From Phytophthora sp. 'mugwort' (taxonomy: Eukaryota > Oomycota > Peronosporomycetes > Peronosporales > Peronosporaceae): a stretch of 64,000 nucleotides of DNA. The first letter of the stretch is position 1. Each line of letters starts with the position of its first letter. The stretch is from assembly GCA_033558025.1 (NCBI GenBank), contig JAUCEF010000008.1, positions 2,418,001 to 2,482,000 on the forward strand, written 5' to 3'. Below, in pieces: positions 54,980 to 64,000 of the stretch. Under the pieces are notes generated by a model. The model was not told the DNA's origin and searched no databases. It was given only the letters and a program-made list of their open reading frames with translations. Position numbers and translations under genes: made by a program.

Positions 54980-55224
54980 GATACGAAACTAACCTGGAAA
55001 ATAAGGATGTGAACTGAATTTAGGTCCAGATACAAGAAATAAAGCTTAAACCCGTCACGGAGGTGTTTATTGAGCAACTTAATAGCTTAAACACTATTTA
55101 ATCCAAAGACGGATTATATTGGTAAGCACTATATATATTAATACTATATAATAGTACAAAAATCGATACTTCAACCAAATGATATTTACATACCAATCAT
55201 CACAAACGTCCGTGTCGACTTTCC

Positions 55225-55527
55225 ATGAATCGAGCCGACAATGGACCACAATTTGAGCGGCCCACCAATAGTACGTCACCGAGTATGGAAAAAGACGCGC
55301 TCATTCATGAGGAATTCGTGCGAAGGGGCCAGCTCAATATCCCGGGACTGCGTGCCCGCGACTTTGCAGCAACAACGACGGGCGGTAGTGACAACGTATA
55401 CGACACACAGCGAGATGTGCTAAAGGAGTTGTCCCTGAAAAGTTCGCCAGACCCAACGTCCAGAACCCGAAGAAGTCTCGATCCATCAGGAGACGTGGAC
55501 ATGCGAATAGTATATATTGGAAACTAG
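55225..55527 (+). CDS. Hypothetical 100-residue protein, possibly 3'-truncated
   Basis: The ATG at 55225 opens a frame with LIHEEFVRRGQLNIPGLRARDFA and a Ser/Arg/Asp-rich end. The composition looks protein-like but no domain is recognised. It starts 245 bp from the divergent Stc1-like gene, and its stop lies at the edge of copia fragment I, which may have truncated it. Confidence 0.3.
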   Translation: MNRADNGPQFERPTNSTSPSMEKDALIHEEFVRRGQLNIPGLRARDFAATTTGGSDNVYDTQRDVLKELSLKSSPDPTSRTRRSLDPSGDVDMRIVYIGN

Positions 55528-55539
55528 ACGCCCGCCACC

Positions 55540-58089
55540 CGTTTGAGGGCAATAATGGTATGTTTGGACCCAACCAGTTCCGCTCGCTGTTCCAGCTCGC
55601 CGAAGTACTCCTATCGCGTTCCACTCGCTCCATCATATACGACCATTGTACCAGCAGCATTGTTCGTTGAAGGCGGACCGGTCGACGCACTGTATGGAAC
55701 AATGCTCGTCGTGTACTGATCACTCGCACGCCGACACGCCGAATTTCCGTGGGATGAAAGACCATCAGGTGCTGCGAACGCGATAACGCAGGAGCTGGTA
55801 GCGGTAGTGGAAGTGAACGGCTAGTTGACGGGAGCGAAACTGCGTCAGGCGTCGGGAGAGCTGCAACTTCTGGGGCCTGGTCCTGAACATCATCCATATG
55901 AGCATCTTCTGGCGCATTGCCCACCGGCGTAGCGTCGTCCATTTCCACATTGTTGATCCCAGCATCGCGTACCTCTATCGGAGTTTCACCGGCAGCATCC
56001 TTCCACACAATGTGCTCAGCAATACCATCACGAGGTGACTCAGCGTATACTCCTTCGACTTCGCGTTCATCCAGCGCCAGTGAGCGGCTGAGTTTGACCT
56101 TCCCTGCCTCCATTCAACCACCCGATACGCTTTCGTCTGCTCCGAATAGCCGATCAGTATACACTTGTAGCTCTTAGCGTCAAGCTTTTGTGCGCTTCTT
56201 CTTATGTACATGCGCGTACCCAATCGAACCAAAGACGCGAAGATGGCTTAAGCATGGACGTTGACCGAAACCAATCTCGTACGGTGTTGCATGTGTGTTC
56301 ACACTATTTTACAATTCGGTTGATGAGGTAGATGGAGGTGTTCATCGCGTCTGCCCACCATTTGTAAGACACGCACTTGTGATGCAGCATGGCACGGGCC
56401 ATCTCCATTACCGTTCTGTTTGTATGTTCCGCCAGACCGTACTGTGCGGGGCTGTACGGAGACGTTAGCTTATGAACGATGCCACTCGCTCTGCAGATAC
56501 TATTAAACGTCTTGTTGACGTACTCGGTGCCATTGTCCGTCCTAACAGTCCTGATTTTGTTAACCGAGTTGATTTTCAACGAGTGCCTTGTACTTGCTGA
56601 AGCAATTCGCCACCTCGCTCTTCTTCTTGAGGAAGAAACCAACAATGTCATGGGAGAAATCATCGATAAATAGCAGCACATATTTTGACCCACCGCTGGA
56701 TGGTGTCTTCATCGGACCCATAAGATCACTATGGATAAGCTCGAGAACTCGAGTCATCTTCACATTCTTGGTGCTCTTCGGAAAGCTAGCCACGGACTTT
56801 TTCCCTTTCATGCAGCCTGAGCATAGACCATAGGCTTTCGTTGACATCGATGGCAGCCCTTCAGTAGCTTTGACCGTGCGAGAGATATGGCCTTCCAAGC
56901 ATGACCCAAACGTGCATGCCACCGCTCCGACTGCTTTGTTGAAGTCGGCTTGTGCTCCACCAGTGCAGCGTGTTCGGGCTCAACGTGTAGCTCGTATGCG
57001 TTGCCGACCTTCGACACCTTCAAGGCCGTCCTGTCACCTTGCATGAACCAGCAGAACTTCGATCCAAACTTCACCGCGCGCGATCGCGCTGTAATTCGTG
57101 GCACAGACAGCAGTCTGCGATCCAGCGTAGGGACATGAAGGGTATTCTTCACAACGATGCGTTGATCTTAATAGCCTCGAAGGTAGATGTTGCCAACACC
57201 TACGGCCTCCAGCGCTGCTCAGTCAGCAATAGTTGACTCGGATTGGCTCCTTCAGAAGTTGGTAAGTGACGAAGTCCATCTTGTTCGGCGACATGTGGGA
57301 CGATGCACCGCTGTCGACCAGCCACCCGTCACCACCACCTTGGTGAGCCATGAACAGCGTCTCATCTTCGCCATTCTGTTGTGAACTTCTGCAGTCCACT
57401 TCCTTGAGCCCGCGCTTTCCACAGCCAAAGCATTTGCCGCCGAACCTCTTCGTCGGACCACCGTTCTTCTTAGCCTTCGGCTACATCTTCGTCCATTTGC
57501 GCGAGTTGGGGCGGGCCTTGAATGCCGCCTCCTACGCCTCTTGCGCAATTTGTTTGTCATGTTCCTTGAGCAATTTCTCCTTGACTTCAATTAGAGTGAC
57601 GTCCTTGACATTCTCAATGATCGACACGATGGTGTTGTACTCGGCAGGGAGATTACCAAGCAATACAACCAGCTGCCGAGCGGGGTCCATCAAATCACCA
57701 ACTGCCATTATGGCCGTCACCAACTCATCGAATCGGTCGAGATGCGTAGTCATGGACTGACCAGCCTCCATCGCAAACTCGTGCAGCCTGCGGTTCACCG
57801 CCACGCTTTTCGGCTGGGTAGAACAGTTGTAGTACTCCTTCAGCGTATCCCACGCCTGCTTGGCGGACACAGCAGCACGAATCTTGGTCTAGTGCTCCAG
57901 CGTTACACCCTGTGCAATGAGTGCCAGATCCTTCTGGTCATTCCGCCGCCAGGTATCGGTGATCTCATGCTCTTGTTTCACCACAATGATGTGGTCGCCA
58001 AGGCATTTTCTTGCCGGCTTCATCATCATATTAAATTCCCAGTGAAAGTAATTGCCGGAGCGAAGTAAGGCGTCGGGCAACGTCATCAT
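55540..58089 (-). pseudogene. Ty1/copia fragment I: gag, protease, integrase; RT and RNase H lost
   Basis: The minus strand starts with gag (GNYFHWEFNMMMKPARKCL at about 57990-58055), crosses a TAG at 57889-57891 and continues in a 112-codon frame (57870-57532) with TLIEVKEKLLKEHDKQ, closely matching copia H gag. A zinc-knuckle region and protease are broken at about 57250-57530. The pre-integrase zinc part (RWHARLGHAWKAISL, CSGCMKGKKSV) is at 56790-56960. The integrase core has HSDLMGPM, RTDNGTEYVNK and PAQYGLAEHTNR (catalytic Glu) at 56395-56750. A C-terminal hydrophilic region extends to about 55700. It decays before RT begins. It is a relative of H but clearly older. Confidence 0.8.
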
Positions 58090-59232
58090 CTCTTCGTCAG
58101 ACCGTCGTTGGGCTTAAAATCTGTTGACTTGTTGGTATTTTGAAGAGTGAGATCGATTCATTCAGTCTTAGCTATGTACTAGTTCGAGTAGATCTACGTC
58201 TAGCCTGCAGCAAAAGGGGAACTCCTTGGAAGCACGACTTGGGCGTGCTGCCTGCCATCAATCACGGTGCACCATGTAGGAGCACGCAGCCTACGTCCAA
58301 TAGGCATGGGAGAGGTGCGTGCCTCCAACATCGTGTCGTGTCCTGGACAGTGTATCTTCGTCGTAACACGACTATGCAGACAAGCATTCGTGTCAACATT
58401 ACCACAGCGAGATTTGCGGTCAGAAGATATTGTGGTTCATTAGCTTGAGGAGACGTCCGAGATGAGCATATAAGTATTGATAGTAACATATACTGGTGTG
58501 TTTTCATTACACAGCTACTAGACTCTGTTGTTTTTGCTCAAGAGCTGCGCTGGGACCTGACTAGAACAGGGCCATTGAGATCTCCGAATACAATGTGTCA
58601 GCTAAGGCCGAGCTCATCGCCCCGTCTGCTGGCACGGCCGGGGCTCGGTGTATTTCTAGAACGTAAAGGAGTTCGCTTTCGAGAACAGACAAAGACGCTG
58701 CCGCGGGCCTGGCTGATGCTTGAAGGAACAAGTTTGACGATGCCCAGACGAAAGTCAAGCACATTATCATGTACAGTGTGCACATTAATCGGACAGATCA
58801 AATTTAAAATATTATTGGGTGCTTATCAAGGCAATAAGAACAAGGGCGGTAACAATTAATCCGTAAAATCCGAAATAGTAACATGTTTTCTCAGATTAAC
58901 ATCGTCACCGTGGAGGGTATCAAAGTGTAACCCAAGTAAACACTACTACAGTGACTGGAGTAAATAGTCTGGCTCAGATTAATTACTGTGGGCGGATTTT
59001 CAAACTGCTTAAAATTCTGAACCAAGATGACAAAGACTAATTTTAAATACTGATTAATTATGAACTTGCAAATTAGCTTCGGAAAAACTCTATCGTACGA
59101 AGTTACTTTGGGCTAGACGAGTTCCTCGTCATCTGCCCTGTTTATCGTAACAGAACTGATGAACCCGACTTTTTTTGCTTCTTCACGGCTGCCCGACTTA
59201 TGTTCTCCTTCCATGGCGCCGTTGTGATCAGC
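58090..59232. other. No gene recognised
   Basis: Short frames only. The last 130 bp precede the first recognisable Polinton coding block and may include its old flank, but no inverted terminal repeat is visible. Confidence 0.55.
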
Positions 59233-59916
59233 TGGACTAAGTATCTCGAAACCTATCTGGGTGATTGTAACTGTGAAGACAAAACCCGTTGTACTTGTGA
59301 ACTATCCAAGGGGAGTGCTCTCATACGAATACATCACGAGTTTCGACGTTCCAAATGAGACAAAGCTACCACCTAAGTCAGCTTTCTACAGCAAACTCCG
59401 TTGTACAAACATCAGCGATGATGAGTATAAGCAAGTTCAGTTTGTTTGGGAACACTATCAAATGAACACGATCAAAGATCTACTCATTTGGTAGAACAAC
59501 CTCGAGGTACGACCATTTATCAAACCTATCCGAAAGCAGCGCGAGCTCTTCAAGCGTTTTGAGTTAAATATGTTCTGCTATGGAGTTTCACTACTCGGAC
59601 TTAGCGAAAAAGTAAAGTACGAGATTCAAGAGCTCCTTTTCCAGAGCAAGAAGCCAGGAGTAGCATTTGATTTTCTAGAGAAGCGATTCTTAGGATATAT
59701 CAAGCAAGATGAAGAAGCTAAACACGACTTCTCAATGATAATGCAGCATCTTGATACCCTACTCAAAAAGCAAAAGTATATTTGCAACTATTGCTATGTC
59801 AAACTCAATGAAGATAATGTATCAGCAGATTGTATCAACAACAAGAAAGGACACGAGGATGGCAATATCACCATCAGTTGCATTAATTGTAATGTCACTA
59901 GAAAAGATATGAATAG
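59233..59916 (+). pseudogene. Polinton-type polymerase block B: region after exonuclease, with HNH nuclease module
   Basis: It begins TKYLETYLGDCNCEDK, shifts frame near 59295 and continues YEYITSFDVPNETKLPPKSAFY, the conserved stretch between the exonuclease and polymerase domains of such enzymes. A TAG replaces a tyrosine codon at about 59492. FKRFELNMF...VSLLGLS follows. An inserted module at 59779-59913 has CNYC, then SADCINNKKGHEDGN and CINCNVTRKDM, an HNH/endonuclease-VII-like zinc fold (CX2C...GH..GN...CX2C). The block ends abruptly at 59916. Related polymerases that I know usually pass directly to the polymerase domain; the nuclease insertion is notable. Confidence 0.65.
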
Positions 59917-61690
59917 CTCGTCTCGGCCGGGACATAGTTGGTGACATCAAGCATTTTGAAGCTATTGCTGACAACAGCCATGTAGCCTCCGTTTTTTTGA
60001 TGATATGTTGGATGTTCTCAGTTCCGATCGTACTAAACAGTTCATCCTTGATCAGGTTTATGTCATAATTACCAGTATTGAACCCGAGGACTGGTGTCTG
60101 ATCGAGAATTTAATTCAAAGTCTCGATGTCTTTACTAAATTTCTCTTTGATTTTCAGGTACCTATCGAGTTGTGAGTTATCCTTTCTCTTCGTGTTGATG
60201 TTCTCAAGCGTTATACCATCCATGATACTTGGATAAGCCTCTTCGATGGCTGATAGCTGTTTGTTGATTGAATAGTAAATTAACTTGAACTTATTCTTGT
60301 TTGATAATCAGTGATGGCATCGGATACCTTGTTGATGTACGATATCATGTTCTCAACCAGGGTCATCATTCACAAAGCTGCACTTCTCAGTAGATAAGCT
60401 ATCCGAAATACTCACCGATACTGGGATATGCTTGCTTGTGAATTCAGAATTAGCTCCGGGCTGTTGCCCTAACGGTTTTATCAACACCTCAAAGTCGAAA
60501 ACGATAAAGTGATCGAGGTAGTGATCCACATTCTTGATAAAGTACTTCGATAGTATTTTTTTGATTCTATGCTCAGGCCGTTTGTAAATCTTCGGTTCCT
60601 CATCGATGACTCAAGATTGATCCGATCACACTTATTCTTACTGTGAGCACGCATTCACACGTCATTCTCGAATACCGTGGAACACTTAGGACAATTATAC
60701 GTGGATTGAACTCGATCGATGTTCGTGATAAAGAAAGCGAGATTGTCATGAGAAAGGATATTGAGCGTATCCTCATATTTCCTCCCGTTGGTCGCTTACA
60801 TTCGACAACGTTAGTCTCGACGTCGAAGCTATAAACATTGATATTCAGCTCGAAGCACTCCTCCAGGTGATCGAATTCGAGTGGATCGATTGGATTAAAG
60901 CTCTTGTATAGACTTAGCGAGAATGTAAGTCCTTTGTAGCTATAATAACGCTTGAAAGTTTCCTTAACTTGAGCCACAACCTTTCGCTGACTCATTTCTT
61001 CTTGAAGGTGGTAAGCAATGCAATAGAATACAGACTTGTTGTTGGTTCGTGGGAAGTCAATGATATATCTGTTCTTCATAATGAATTCTGGAACCAAAGC
61101 ATCGTTATCACCAAGGACGTGATCGCGGTAGTCAATGAAGATCTTGAATCCATTACTGGATTTGACCTTTATACCCGACTTCGGATAGTTGACAGTATCA
61201 GATCATTCGAATATCAGAAATTACTTTTCTTGCATCGGCTCTGCTATTTACTACGAATGGTCTATCATAGACACTGGTATTAGCAGTGTTCGGATAGAAG
61301 TAGAATTCTTCATCATTCACTGGATCGTACATAGCATACCCAAGTGCGATATTGATCTTATAAGCCTTTTTCTGAGTGAGGAGTAAGTTTTAAATTTATT
61401 ATAAACTCACTGGTAGGAATTCTCTCATATAGATGAGTCTCACAAACGTTCCAACCCATGGCTTGTATGGTGGGTCATCATGGTAGTCAGGCGATAGCTG
61501 TTTCCTCAGCTTTTCAATCGAAACATTGTACTACTTAGCAATAAGTTGCTGGTTATTAGGCTTGGAAATAATCCCGATGATAACCATCATCTTACCAGTA
61601 TGCCCCCGAACCTTTAGTCGGTAGCTGCTCCCCCATTTAATCGGTTTATTATTCAAACGCTTAAGTCGTTCGATGCGACTGATGACTGAT
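59917..61690 (-). pseudogene. Polinton-type polymerase block A: N-terminal and 3'-5' exonuclease part, inverted
   Basis: Read on the minus strand from about 61690: RIERLKRLNNKPIKWGSSYR and HTGKMMVIIGII, an N-terminal region with PPYKPWVGTF, a broken stretch near 61380, then YKINIALGYAMYDP. An open 165-codon frame (61097-60600) has FYCIAYHLQEEMSQRKV and FELNINVYSFDVETNVVECK, and the frame beside it a C2H2 finger (CPKCSTVF...H..NKC at about 60625-60700). Exo I is FDFEV at about 60490-60505, and Exo II is GFNTGNYDINL at 60063-60086. The block ends with FKMLDVTNYVPAET at 59917-59960, whose natural continuation is the start of block B at 59233. It holds several stops and frameshifts. Confidence 0.65.
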
Positions 61691-63270
61691 CAAGGCATTT
61701 CGATACAAAAAGTTGATGGAGTTCAATGCCGACCGCCTGGTCTATTCGATTGATGAAGTAGAATTTGATATCTATCGTAAGTTGAAAGACGATATTGCTG
61801 GAGGCCCATCCATCATCTTCAACCGATGTGCTCAACGTAATGAGACATCAATTCGTGGAGGTAAAATCTGTAAGAAGATCATTGGATACGATGCGAATGC
61901 TGTATACCTATGGTGTTTAGGTAATTGGATGCCTTGCGGACGATTGACTACCATCAAGGCTTACGATAACATCATCGATGATATCAAATGCGATAAAATC
62001 TTTGGATTCCTTGAATGTGATATTGAAACACCAGAGCACTTGAAAATTTATTTCAGTGAGATGTCGCCAATTTCCAAGGTCATTGAGATCGAGCCAACTG
62101 AAGAAAACATTGGTACGCACATGTTTGAATACAACCAGTCTCGAGGTAAGAATATGGCTAAGAAGAGTCGTAAGCTAATTGGTAGTTATTTCGGTAAGAA
62201 ATACTCATTTACACACCTCTAGTCAAATGGTACCTCTCTCATGGAATGAAAATCGTCAATACTGCCAGCTTCATCAAGGCCACTGCTCACAAACCATTCG
62301 AGTCATTCATGAATGAGGTATCAGATGCTCGCCGTGGAGGCGATGTTGATGATAGTAAAAACCATGATTGCTGATATGATGAAATTGGTTGGCAATGCGG
62401 CGTTCGGACGATTAGGTATGGATATGTCTACGCACCAAGATGTTGAGTTCCTCTCGAACGAAAATACTATCTACAATGCGACTGAGCACTTCACGTTCAG
62501 CTCCAAAACTGAGTTTAATGACGGTACGGTCGAGATGGTTAAGTTAAAGCGGCGTATCAAACTTAGGAATCCGATCCATTTGTCAATTGCTATATATCAA
62601 TTGGCTAAGTAGCGTGTGCTTGAATTCTACTACGATTGCATCGATTACTACTTTGATCGCAGTGATTTTCAGTATCACGAAATGGACACAGACTCATGAT
62701 ACATTGCTTTCACTGCTGAAAAATCCTTTCCCGAACTAATTAAACCTGAGCTTCTTGATCACTTTCTTAACCATAAGTATGATTGGTTTCCTCGCGATGA
62801 TACATCTGAGAATGCTGCTCATGATCGTCGTACTCCTGGACTATTCAAAGAAGAGTTCCGATATAATGCAATGGTCTGTCTCAGCTCAGAGAATTATATC
62901 TGCTACCTTGGTGATAAGATCGATAAAGAGATTAAGTAACCAATGGCTAAACTATCAGCGAAGGGAGTACAACAATCTCGCAACTGGAATGTGCTAAGCT
63001 CTGAGAACTTCGAATCAGTTGTAAAAGAACGCGTCACATTCAAGAGTAATAACATATAATTTGTATGTGTAAGGAGACTAACTCGATGATCACATACAGT
63101 CAAACTAAAACGGCACTCAACTAATATTATGACAAGCGCCGCGTATTGGTCGATGGGGTCACTACTTCGCCTTTGGAGATATAGGTTGAAAGTACTCTTT
63201 TTAATTTTAAATAGAGATGGAGGCGCAACTGAAACAACTGTACTATGATCTGAAACGGGTTTCATCTTAG
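61691..63270 (+). pseudogene. Polinton-type polymerase block C: polymerase domain
   Basis: It begins FRYKKLMEFNADRLVYSIDEVEFD, the natural continuation of block B. Motif A is GYDANAVYLW at about 61884-61913, motif B KLVGNAAFGRLG at about 62382-62418 and motif C EMDTDS at 62679-62696, directly followed by a TGA. Frames shift near 62220, 62340, 62620 and 62840; the C-terminal KGVQQSRNWN part reaches about 62990 and weak similarity continues to 63130. All three catalytic signatures are recognisable, so the family call is strong, but the gene is dead. Confidence 0.75.
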
Positions 63271-63990
63271 CCAACGCTCTTACTAAAAAAGGCTAAGGAG
63301 ATCGAATCATCGATCACGCTCAAGCAAGTGAGGAATTGGTACAATACAAAGCTTGACATCCAACAGCATGTTGAGCAGAAAGATAGCTACGATGAATTCA
63401 ATCGCTTCGAACAACCCCAATTCATGGCAGATGGATCTTGCCTTTTGGGAGGGTAAATAACTGCTTACCGCGATCAATATCAACTCGCGATTAGGTTTCG
63501 CCAAGCTGTTGAAGAATAAGCGAGCAGACACAGTTTTAACCGGTATTAAGGAGCTGATCAAGGAGGAAAAGGTTGATATATTGACAACCGATAACGGCAA
63601 AGAATTCCTCAATCGTAAGGCTACTACCTACCTGAAATCACAGAGCATCACCGATTACATCAACGAACGTGGAGATCATACTACGATGGGTAAAATCGAA
63701 CGCTTTAATCGTACGTTTTTTTTTAAATGAGACTCATTCGAATGCGACAGCCTATCACTGAGAAGCTTGTTAAATCAATCATCAACAACTATAACAATAC
63801 GTGACATCCATCTATCAAAATCAACACCAAATCAGGCGAAGGGACAAGTCATGGTAGATGACTTCAATCATAATCGCGAAATAATGGAGCGCGTGGAAAA
63901 TTAGCTATCTATCGGGGCGACAGTTATCTATCGACTTGATAAAGGTTCATTCAATAAGGAAATACCCGATGGAGTAAGACTATCTACGAA
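63271..63990 (+). pseudogene. Polinton-type DDE integrase
   Basis: TLKQVRNWYNTKLDIQQHV and a broken WQMDLAFWEG (first Asp, about 63425-63450) precede an open frame, 63509-63730, with SRLGFAKLL upstream in the neighbouring phase. The second Asp is in TTDNGKEF (codon 63590-63592) and the Glu in MGKIERFNRT (codon 63698-63700), exactly DX35E. After a shift in a T8 run at about 63716, the C-terminal part MRLIRMRQPITEKLVKSI and NNYNN continues, with more stops to the window end. The order polymerase-integrase on one strand supports a single Polinton. Confidence 0.75.
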
Positions 63991-64000
63991 ATCGTGGGAC

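Larger units (their letters stand above)
59233..63990. mobile_element. Decayed Polinton/Maverick-like element (partial)
   Basis: Coding relics for a protein-primed-type family-B DNA polymerase, an HNH/endonuclease-VII-like module and a retrovirus-type integrase lie together. Polymerase plus integrase is the hallmark of Polintons (Mavericks). Base composition is much more AT-rich than in the retrotransposons. Blocks occur in the order B(+), A(-), C(+), integrase(+), where the family order is A-B-C. Capsid, ATPase and terminal repeats are not seen; the element probably continues beyond the window. Confidence 0.7.

Noticed and set aside
59917..61690. Block A as an ordinary insertion of an unrelated gene
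   Set aside because: Its motifs (C2H2 finger, Exo I, Exo II) are exactly the missing N-terminal half of the same polymerase and its end continues into block B, so it belongs to the same gene or a sister copy.
1..64000. tRNA or rRNA genes
   Set aside because: I looked for cloverleaf-type paired arms with a T-loop motif and for conserved rRNA segments and found none that I could support by eye.

Overview
The window reads as a gene-poor, repeat-rich stretch of an oomycete genome, most likely Phytophthora or a close relative. Four things point there: two secreted, catalytically dead trypsin-like proteins of the glucanase-inhibitor (GIP) type; several Ty3/gypsy and Ty1/copia families whose RT, protease and gag motifs resemble Phytophthora elements; a compact nuclear gene with a mitochondrial presequence; and no prokaryotic features. 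Well over 80% of the sequence is mobile-element debris. All family assignments come from reading motifs, not from database searches.

Layout. 1-4.5 kb: decayed plus-strand Ty3/gypsy pol (A), an antisense coding relic and a candidate 3' LTR. 4.5-12.8 kb: decayed plus-strand gypsy (B) with gag-like, RT/RNase H and integrase/chromodomain remnants. 12.9-17.5 kb: minus-strand gypsy fragment (D) with protease, gag and an LTR-like region. 17.5-19.25 kb: minus-strand pol/gag pieces, including a second family (E). 20.16-20.93 kb: a short terminal-inverted-repeat element with a Myb/SANT-like ORF. 20.99-32.72 kb: an 11.7 kb minus-strand gypsy (F) with both LTRs, a deleted RT core and a plus-strand ORF antisense to the element between integrase and 3' LTR. 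34.36-36.16 kb: GIP-like gene 1 and a mitochondrial-protein gene with two frameshifts. 37.5-44.1 kb: more gypsy fragments of the B/D families in clashing orientations, split by a minus-strand copia fragment (G). 45.4-46.2 kb: GIP-like gene 2 on the minus strand. 47.37-52.07 kb: an intact copia element (H) with 283-bp LTRs differing at one base and a 5-bp target duplication. 54.16-54.98 kb: a Stc1-type zinc-ribbon protein gene. 55.5-58.1 kb: a truncated copia (I). 59.2-64.0 kb: a decayed Polinton/Maverick-like element with family-B DNA polymerase, an internal HNH nuclease module and a retrovirus-type integrase. Its polymerase gene is scrambled into three blocks with the N-terminal exonuclease part inverted in the middle.

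The plausible host genes are the two GIP-like genes (convergent, about 10 kb of transposons between their 3' ends), the mitochondrial-protein gene, the Stc1-like gene and perhaps one or two short hypothetical ORFs. Effector-like secreted genes embedded in transposons fit the repeat-rich compartment known for Phytophthora genomes. The most unusual signals are the scrambled Polinton polymerase, the antisense ORFs at the 3' end of two gypsy elements, the TIR element with a DNA-binding ORF, and a set of perfect 16-18 bp hairpins within decayed gypsy sequence.
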